DNA of 64,000 bases, taken from contig NZ_ANAC01000010.1 of assembly GCF_000341225.1 (NCBI RefSeq), positions 372,001 to 436,000 on the forward strand. The letters are read 5' to 3'. Source of the stretch: Nocardiopsis alba DSM 43377. Lineage in GTDB: Bacteria; Actinomycetota; Actinomycetes; Streptosporangiales; Streptosporangiaceae. The notes beneath the pieces are model-generated. The model ran no database searches. It was given only the letters and a program-made list of their open reading frames with translations, and was not told where the DNA came from. How positions within the stretch are numbered: the first letter of the stretch is position 1; the number at the start of each line of letters is the position of its first letter. A program made the position numbers and the translations under genes. Positions 58,903 to 64,000 of this stretch are shown piece after piece.

Positions 58903-59742
58903 GTGGCTACCAAGGGAACCGGCCGGTACGGCCGAGACGTTCTGGCGGAGGATCGACGACGACGCGGCGCGAGCGTGGTGCCCGAGGTACCGCTCGCTCG
59001 CGACCTGGTCGTGGAGGACGTCGAGGAGACGTTCTGTGGGGCCGTGGTGGCCTGGGACAAGGCCACGGTGACCTTGGAGGATCGGGCCGGTCGACGGCGG
59101 GTGTTCGATCTGGAACCGGCCGCCTTCTCCCTGGAGGGGCGCACGGTGACCCTGGTGCGTCCTCGTGAGGCGCCCAAGGGGCCGTTGCGCAGCGCCTCGG
59201 GGTCGATCGCGGTGACCGACGCCCGTGCCCGTACGGCCAGGGAGAGTCGGATCTACGTCGAGGGCGCCCACGACGCGGAGCTGGTGGAGAAGGTGTGGGG
59301 TCACGACCTTCGTGTGGAGGGTGTGGCCGTGGAGTTCCTGGAGGGCGTGGACGATCTGCCCTCGGTGGTGACGGAGTTCTCCCCCGGACCGGGGCGGCGT
59401 CTGGGCGTCCTGGTGGACCATCTGGTCCCGGGCTCCAAGGAGAGCCGGATCGCCGAGCGTGTCCAGGGCGAGGACGTGCTCGTGGTGGGGCATCCGTACG
59501 TGGACGTGTGGCAGGCGGTGCGCCCCGGGGCGGTGGGGATCCGGGCCTGGCCCGAGGTCCCTCGGGGGCTCCCCTGGAAGGAGGGGGTGGTCTCCGCGCT
59601 GGGTTGGCGGATGGAGACGGGCGAGGCCTGGCGGCGCATCCTCGGCTCGGTCCGCGGTTACGGTGATCTCGAACCCTCCCTGTTGGGGCGGGTCGAGGAG
59701 CTCATCGACTTCGTCACCGGCCCCCACCCCCTGGAAGACTGA
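58903..59742 (+). CDS. DUF3097 family protein
   Basis: 279 residues, actinobacterial family of unknown function usually next to the hrcA/hemW region. N-terminal block YGRDVLAEDRRRRG; a small beta domain (GAVVAWDKATVTLEDRAGR); then RIYVEGAHDAELVEKVWGHD and LGVLVDHLVPGSKESRI. The EG-x-x-D start followed by an Asp-containing strand is reminiscent of a Toprim-like fold, but the match is only by eye. GTG at 58903 has no ribosome site; TACACT at 58889-58894 could be a -10, making it leaderless. Confidence 0.82.
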   Translation: MATKGTGRYGRDVLAEDRRRRGASVVPEVPLARDLVVEDVEETFCGAVVAWDKATVTLEDRAGRRRVFDLEPAAFSLEGRTVTLVRPREAPKGPLRSASGSIAVTDARARTARESRIYVEGAHDAELVEKVWGHDLRVEGVAVEFLEGVDDLPSVVTEFSPGPGRRLGVLVDHLVPGSKESRIAERVQGEDVLVVGHPYVDVWQAVRPGAVGIRAWPEVPRGLPWKEGVVSALGWRMETGEAWRRILGSVRGYGDLEPSLLGRVEELIDFVTGPHPLED

Positions 59743-59803
59743 GGTCCCGGGCGCCGTCGTGGTGTGTCCGCCCGACGTCCCGACCGTCGAACCGAGGAAG
59801 AGC

Positions 59804-60574
59804 ATGAGCGAGACCCCGTCGAACCCCCCGTCCCCGGACGAGCCTCGGGGGCAGTGGCCGCCGCACCGGGACCAGAGAGGTGGTCCGGGGGCCTCTCCCG
59901 CTCCGGGAGGTCCGTCGGGCGGGCATCCCGCGCCCCCTCCGCAGCGACCTGAGGGTTCTCCCCGTCCGGCCCCGCCCGCGGCCGGTGACCATCACACCCT
60001 CGGACGACGGCCTTTGATGGGCGGGCGCCCGGACTTCGCCCCTCCGACTCCGCCCGTGCCCCAGGGGCCCCGTCAGGATCACCCGGCTCCGGCTCCACAT
60101 CACCCGTCGGGCGGGCACCCCGCGCCGACCCCTCAAGCTCCCCAGGGCGCTCCGGTTCCGGGGGGACACCCCGGCCAGGGCGCGCCCCACCCCGTGTCCG
60201 TCGCCCCCGCGCCGGTCGGCGGTGGCCGCGACGTCCTGGCGGCGATGCTCGCCCACCTGTCCGGTTTCGTGTTCGCCTTCCTCGGTTGGATCCCACCGCT
60301 CGCCGTCTACCTCGCCGAACGCGAGCGTTCCCCGTTCGCGCGGCATCACGCTGCGGAGGCCACGAACTTCCAGCTCACCCTGCTGATCCCCTATCTGCTC
60401 TCGGGGGTGCTCTACGTCGTCCTGGGGCTCTTCCTCGGGGATCTGGCCTGGATCGGCCCTCTACTCGTCGCCCTGATCTGGCTCGTGGCGATCGTCCTCG
60501 GCGTGATCGCGGCGTCGGGGGCGAACAACGGGGCCTGGAACCGCTACCCGTTCGCCCTCCGTCTCCTGAAGTGA
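59804..60574 (+). CDS. DUF4870 membrane protein with Pro/Gly/His-rich N-terminus
   Basis: 256 residues. The first 145 are low complexity (Pro, Gly, His, Ala). The DUF4870 domain follows with about three membrane segments: MLAHLSGFVFAFLGWIPPLAVYL, ERSPFARHHAAEATNFQLTLLI, and two hydrophobic stretches before NNGAWNRYPFALRLLK. Function of the family is unknown. GAGGAAG is at good distance from ATG 59804. A second DUF4870 gene lies 201 bases downstream in the same direction. Confidence 0.85.
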   Translation: MSETPSNPPSPDEPRGQWPPHRDQRGGPGASPAPGGPSGGHPAPPPQRPEGSPRPAPPAAGDHHTLGRRPLMGGRPDFAPPTPPVPQGPRQDHPAPAPHHPSGGHPAPTPQAPQGAPVPGGHPGQGAPHPVSVAPAPVGGGRDVLAAMLAHLSGFVFAFLGWIPPLAVYLAERERSPFARHHAAEATNFQLTLLIPYLLSGVLYVVLGLFLGDLAWIGPLLVALIWLVAIVLGVIAASGANNGAWNRYPFALRLLK

Positions 60575-60775
60575 CCCCCACGCCATGGGATCCATCGCGG
60601 GGCCCGCGGAACGTGCCGGCGGGCGACGTGTCGGTGACCGGCCGTACCCTTCTTCCGGAACACCCTCGAAAGTCGTGGTGTCCGTGTTCATTTCCGGTTT
60701 CCGCGCGGCCTCGAGGCCGAAGTACTCTCGGAACCGGCAGGTAGACCCAGTTCCCGCACCTCAAGGATTCCAGTC

Positions 60776-61423
60776 ATGTCCTATCCCGGAAACCCCTCAC
60801 CCGAAGATCCCTACGGTGGGCAGAACCAGGGCGGATACGGCGGGTATCCGCCGCCGCAGGGGGGACAGCCCTCCGGTGGGTATCCGACTCCGGGGCAGCC
60901 CGGCGGGTATCCGCCTCCCCCCGGTCACCCCGGCGAGCACCCTCAGCAGGGCGGGTACCCGCCCATGGGCCACGAGCAGGGCGGTTTCCCGCCCCCCGGG
61001 CAGGACCAGGGCGGCTACCCGCCCCCTCCCGGTGGCTACGGCGGCTACGGCGGTTACGGGCCCCACCCCGGCGCGGCGGCCTCCTCCGCGACCACCGGTC
61101 AGCCCAACGCCGACGAGCGCAGCATGGGTCTGATCTCCCACCTGGGCGGTGGCCTCCTCGGCCTCCTGGTTCCGCTGATCATGTACCTGATCAAGAAGGA
61201 CGAGTCCCCCTTCATCCGCGACCAGGCGGCGCAGGCGCTGAACTTCCAGATCCTGATCCTGATCGTCTACATCGTCTCGTTCCCGCTCATGCTCCTGATC
61301 ATCGGCTACCTCACCTGGTTCGCCGCGTGGGTGTGCGCGATCGTGTTCGGCATCATGGGCGGTATGGCCGCGAACAAGGGCGAGTGGTACCGCTACCCGT
61401 TCAACGTCTCCTGGATCAAGTAG
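60776..61423 (+). CDS. DUF4870 membrane protein with Gly/Tyr/Pro-rich repeats
   Basis: 215 residues. The N-terminal 105 residues are repeats of GGYPPP type. Then come the DUF4870 core ([38 protein letters not shown], two further spans) and [14 protein letters not shown] at the end. It resembles its upstream neighbour in domain order but its low-complexity part is different in composition. AAGGA precedes ATG 60776. Function unknown. Confidence 0.86.
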   Translation: MSYPGNPSPEDPYGGQNQGGYGGYPPPQGGQPSGGYPTPGQPGGYPPPPGHPGEHPQQGGYPPMGHEQGGFPPPGQDQGGYPPPPGGYGGYGGYGPHPGAAASSATTGQPNADERSMGLISHLGGGLLGLLVPLIMYLIKKDESPFIRDQAAQALNFQILILIVYIVSFPLMLLIIGYLTWFAAWVCAIVFGIMGGMAANKGEWYRYPFNVSWIK

Positions 61424-61439
61424 TCCTCGACGTACGAGA

Positions 61440-61462
61440 GGGGCCCGGCGTCGCCGGGCCCC
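61440..61462. terminator. Bidirectional terminator
   Basis: GGGGCCCGGC at 61440-61449 pairs with GCCGGGCCCC at 61453-61462, loop GTC, followed by TTCGTCGT; between the convergent DUF4870 and hemW genes. Confidence 0.82.
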
Positions 61463-61480
61463 TTCGTCGTGTCCGTCGGG

Positions 61481-62713
61481 TCAGGTGAGGTCGCGGACCA
61501 CGGCGTCGGCGAGCAGCCGTCCCCGTCGGGTCAGGACGGCGCGGCCCTCGGCGTGCGCGCGGGGGTCCAGGAGCCCGTCCGCGACCAGCCGTTCCGCGGC
61601 CGCCAGTCCGTGGGCGTCGAGCAGCTCCAGCGGGCAGCCGGACTCCACCCGCAGTTCGAGCAGGATCCGTTCGAAGCGGCGTTCGGCGTCGGTGAGGATC
61701 TCCCTCGCCTGGGCGGGGGTCTCTCCGGCGGCCAGGCGGGCCGCGTAGGCGGCGGGGTGCTTGACGTTCCACCAACGGGTCCCCCCGACGTGGCTGTGCG
61801 CCCCGGGTCCCACGCCCCACCAGTGACCGCCGGTCCAGTAGAGCAGGTTGTGGGCGCTGCGTCCCTCTTCGGTGCGCGCCCAGTTGGACACCTCGTAGGG
61901 CGTGTATCCGGCGGACGCGAGGGCCTCGTCCGCCATGAGGTAGCGGTCGGCCATGGCGTCGTCGTCGGGTTCGGTGAGTTCGCCTCGGCGGACGCGGGCG
62001 GCCAGACGGGTCCCCTCCTCGACGATGAGCGAGTAGGCGGAGACGTGGTCGGGGCCGGCCCCGATGGCGGCCTCCAGTGAGGCGGCCCAGTCCTCGTCGC
62101 TCTCGCCGGGGGTGCCGTAGATGAGGTCGAGGTTGACGTGGTCGAACCCGGCCTCGCGCGCCCAGGTGACGCACTGTTCGGGGCGGCCCGGGGTGTGCCC
62201 GCGTTCGAGGACGCGCAGGACGTGCGGGCGTGCGCTCTGCATGCCGAAGGAGACCCGGGTGAACCCGGCCCGCCTGAGACGGCGCAGGTAGTCGGGGGTG
62301 ACGGTCTCGGGGTTGGCCTCGGTGGTGATCTCCGCGTCGGGGGCGAACCCGAAGCGGTCGCCGATCGCGGAGACGATACGTCCCAGGTCCTCGGCGGAGA
62401 GCAGGGTGGGGGTGCCTCCGCCGACGAACACGGTGCTCACGCGAGGGCGGTCTCCGGCCAGGACGCGGTCGGCCGTCTCGATCTCGGCCACCGCCTGTCC
62501 GGCGTAGGTCTCCCGGGAGGCGGTGGCGGTGCCGTCCCGGGAGACGAGCTCGTCGGCGGTGTAGGTGTTGAAGTCGCAGTAGCCGCAGCGGGTGACGCAG
62601 AAGGGCACGTGGACGTAGAACCCGAGGGGTCGGTCCCCGAGCTCGGCGAGGGAGTGCGCGGGAAGGTCCCCGGTGCGAGGGACGGGTTCACCATCGAGGG
62701 CTACGGAAGGCAT
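61481..62713 (-). CDS. hemW: Radical SAM protein HemW (haem chaperone)
   Basis: 410 residues. The radical SAM Cys triad is CVTRCGYCDF, with FYVHVPFC before it; the family's GGGTPTLLS, EANPETVTPDYL, RVSFGMQS and VNLDLIYGTPGES blocks follow. HemW resembles coproporphyrinogen oxidase HemN but lacks the fourth Cys immediately after the triad and acts in haem insertion. The position near hrcA-dnaJ is conserved. ATG at 62713. Confidence 0.93.
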   Translation of the reverse strand: MPSVALDGEPVPRTGDLPAHSLAELGDRPLGFYVHVPFCVTRCGYCDFNTYTADELVSRDGTATASRETYAGQAVAEIETADRVLAGDRPRVSTVFVGGGTPTLLSAEDLGRIVSAIGDRFGFAPDAEITTEANPETVTPDYLRRLRRAGFTRVSFGMQSARPHVLRVLERGHTPGRPEQCVTWAREAGFDHVNLDLIYGTPGESDEDWAASLEAAIGAGPDHVSAYSLIVEEGTRLAARVRRGELTEPDDDAMADRYLMADEALASAGYTPYEVSNWARTEEGRSAHNLLYWTGGHWWGVGPGAHSHVGGTRWWNVKHPAAYAARLAAGETPAQAREILTDAERRFERILLELRVESGCPLELLDAHGLAAAERLVADGLLDPRAHAEGRAVLTRRGRLLADAVVRDLT

Positions 62714-62788
62714 GTCCCCAGTGTCGCCGACCCTCCGTAGTGCCCCGACCGGTGTGTTCCGCCGGTCGAGCGGCCTCGGAGCCCCGGT

Positions 62789-63850
62789 TCAGCGGCCTCC
62801 GGCGACGCGTTCGGGGTCGCGGAGCGGAGGGTCCGCGAGCGTGGGGGCCGGCGGGGCGACGGCGGTCGAGCCGCGCACCACCAGTTCGGGGTCGAAGAGG
62901 TACTCGGTGTGCGAGACCGGGTGGCCGGCGATCTCGTCGCACAGGGCGCGGGCGGCGGCCATGGCCATGGCGGTGACGGGCTGCCTGACGGTGGTCAGGG
63001 GCGGGTCGGTGAAGGCGATGAGCTGGGAGTCGTCGTAGCCGACCACGGAGAAGTCCCGGGGGACGCGCAGGCCCCGCTGACGGGCGGCCCTGATGGCGCC
63101 GAGCGCCATGAGGTCGGATCCGCAGACCATGGCGGTGACCCCGCGTTCGATCAGACGGACGGCGGCGGCGTGTCCGCCCTCGACGCCGAACAGGGAGAGT
63201 TCGACCAGCCCGTCGCCGTCCAGTCCGTGTTCGGCCAGGGCGCGATGGAAGCCCTCCAGCTTGCGACGGACCGGCACGTAACGCTCGGGGCCGCTGGTGA
63301 AGCCGATGCGGGTGTGCCCCAGGGCGACCAGGTGGTCGACGGCCAGGCGGCCGGCCTCGCGGTCGTCGGCGGAGATGAAGGCGGCGGGGATGGCGTCGGC
63401 GTAGCCGTTGACCAGGACGATGGGCAGGCGTCTGGAGACCAGGGCCTGGTAGCGCTCGTGGGAGGCGCTGGTGTCGGCGTGTTTTCCGGAGATGAAGAGG
63501 ATGCCCGAGACGTTGCGCTCCAACAGGAGTTCGACGTACTCGTCCTCCGATATCCCGCCGGGGGTCTGGGTGCACAGCACCGGTGTGTAGCCGCGTTGGG
63601 CCAAGGCGCTCTCCGCGGCCTGCGCGAACATCGGGAACACCGGGTTGTCCAGTTCGGGGGTGACCATGCCGACCAGGCCGGCGGAGCGTTGGCGCAACCT
63701 GGCGGGACGCTCGTAGCCGAGCACGTCCAAGGCGGTGAGGACGGCCTTACGGGTGTCGCCGCCGACGCCGGGCTTGTCGTTGAGCACACGCGAGACGGTG
63801 GCCTCGCTGACTCCTGCGTGCCGTGCGATGTCGGCTAGTCGTGGACCCAT
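62789..63850 (-). CDS. LacI-family transcriptional regulator
   Basis: 353 residues. The HTH and hinge (LADIARHAGVSEATVSRVLNDK, ALDVLGYERPARLRQ) precede a periplasmic-binding-like effector domain (GMVTPELDNPVFPMFAQAAESAL, ISADDREAGRLAVDHLVALGH, VVGYDDSQLIAFTDPPLTTV). It is divergent from a GH13 glucosidase gene, so it most likely represses that sugar-utilisation unit. ATG at 63850 is used; GTG at 63856 is possible. Confidence 0.92.
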   Translation of the reverse strand: MGPRLADIARHAGVSEATVSRVLNDKPGVGGDTRKAVLTALDVLGYERPARLRQRSAGLVGMVTPELDNPVFPMFAQAAESALAQRGYTPVLCTQTPGGISEDEYVELLLERNVSGILFISGKHADTSASHERYQALVSRRLPIVLVNGYADAIPAAFISADDREAGRLAVDHLVALGHTRIGFTSGPERYVPVRRKLEGFHRALAEHGLDGDGLVELSLFGVEGGHAAAVRLIERGVTAMVCGSDLMALGAIRAARQRGLRVPRDFSVVGYDDSQLIAFTDPPLTTVRQPVTAMAMAAARALCDEIAGHPVSHTEYLFDPELVVRGSTAVAPPAPTLADPPLRDPERVAGGR

Positions 63851-63902
63851 GCGCACAACTCTAGTGGAGATCGGCATCACATGACAGAAAGTTGACGGTA
63901 AT

Positions 63903-63912
63903 CTTGCGCAAG
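63903..63912. promoter_or_regulatory. LacI-type operator in the divergent promoter
   Basis: CTTGCGCAAG is a perfect 10-bp palindrome with a central CG, as LacI-family regulators prefer, followed by a further half-site CTTGCAA at 63915-63921. TTGACG at 63892-63897 is a likely -35 of the rightward gene, placing the operator in the spacer. Confidence 0.65.
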
Positions 63913-63945
63913 AACTTGCAATCCTGATTGGGAAGGATCCCGTTG

Positions 63946-64000
63946 ATGGAGCACAAGGCGCGTTGGTGGCGCGAGGCAGCCATCTACCAGATCTACGTGC
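63946..64000 (+). CDS. GH13 family glucosidase, 5' end only
   Basis: Only 18 codons are in the window: MEHKARWWREAAIYQIYV. The WWREAAIYQIY pattern is the first strand of GH13 enzymes of the oligo-1,6-glucosidase / alpha-glucosidase / trehalose synthase branch. AAGGA lies eight bases before the ATG. The divergent LacI regulator supports a sugar-inducible alpha-glucosidase. The exact enzyme cannot be told from this fragment. Confidence 0.8.
   Translation, partial: MEHKARWWREAAIYQIYV

Overview
The window is high-GC actinobacterial chromosome. Supporting signs are the GC-rich third positions, many GTG and TTG starts, long antisense open frames, and actinobacterial gene neighbourhoods (dnaG next to a primary-type sigma factor and dgt; hrcA-dnaJ-rsmE; HIT-phoH-ybeY-CBS protein-era; recO-uppS; znuC-znuB-zur). 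The lineage is probably Streptosporangiales, perhaps Nocardiopsaceae; that placement is inference from gene content and no rRNA gene is present to confirm it.

Layout. 1-9.9 kb: the 5' end of a GH18 chitinase, a group 1/2 sigma factor, DNA primase carrying an intein, a coupled pair of solute-binding-type and VWA lipoproteins, a dNTPase and a YdcF protein. 10-21 kb: pyruvate phosphate dikinase, a hemolysin III membrane protein, fdhD, glycyl-tRNA synthetase, a small ABM-domain protein and a 1244-residue teichoic-acid-type polymerase. 21.5-25.2 kb: a small membrane protein, a zinc uptake operon with its own Zur repressor, and a secreted sphingomyelinase. 25.3-31.8 kb: two SGNH hydrolases coupled to uppS and recO, a CAP-domain protein, and leuA preceded by a leucine-rich leader peptide. 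32.3-47.9 kb: a secreted M14 carboxypeptidase and then a complete urate-to-ureidoglycolate pathway with glyoxylate salvage. 48-59 kb: era, a deaminase-like remnant, a CNNM/CorC protein, ybeY, phoH with a second intein, a HIT protein, an ECF sigma/membrane-protein pair, rsmE, dnaJ and hrcA. 58.9-64 kb: a DUF3097 protein, two DUF4870 membrane proteins, hemW, a LacI regulator and the start of a GH13 glucosidase.

How the purine block works. A NCS2 permease imports the purine. Uricase, HIU hydrolase and OHCU decarboxylase give allantoin, allantoinase gives allantoate, and allantoicase gives ureidoglycolate plus urea. Glyoxylate released from ureidoglycolate is condensed by glyoxylate carboligase and reduced by tartronate semialdehyde reductase, with hydroxypyruvate isomerase alongside. 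No ureidoglycolate lyase or malate synthase is present. Their place is taken by a CitE/HpcH-like protein of the DUF6986 type that sits in one operon with allantoinase. An IclR-family (AllR-like) repressor lies beside it. Three pairs of a 15-bp palindromic site, each pair spaced exactly 21 bp, lie at the promoters of the three divergent or adjacent transcription units.

Most notable: two inteins in essential or core enzymes, one with a full class 3 (WCT) signature and one with a mixed signature; the repeated operator pairs; the DUF6986 enzyme candidate; a leucine attenuator; and a leaderless, Zur-controlled znuC promoter. No insertion sequence, CRISPR array, tRNA or rRNA was seen.
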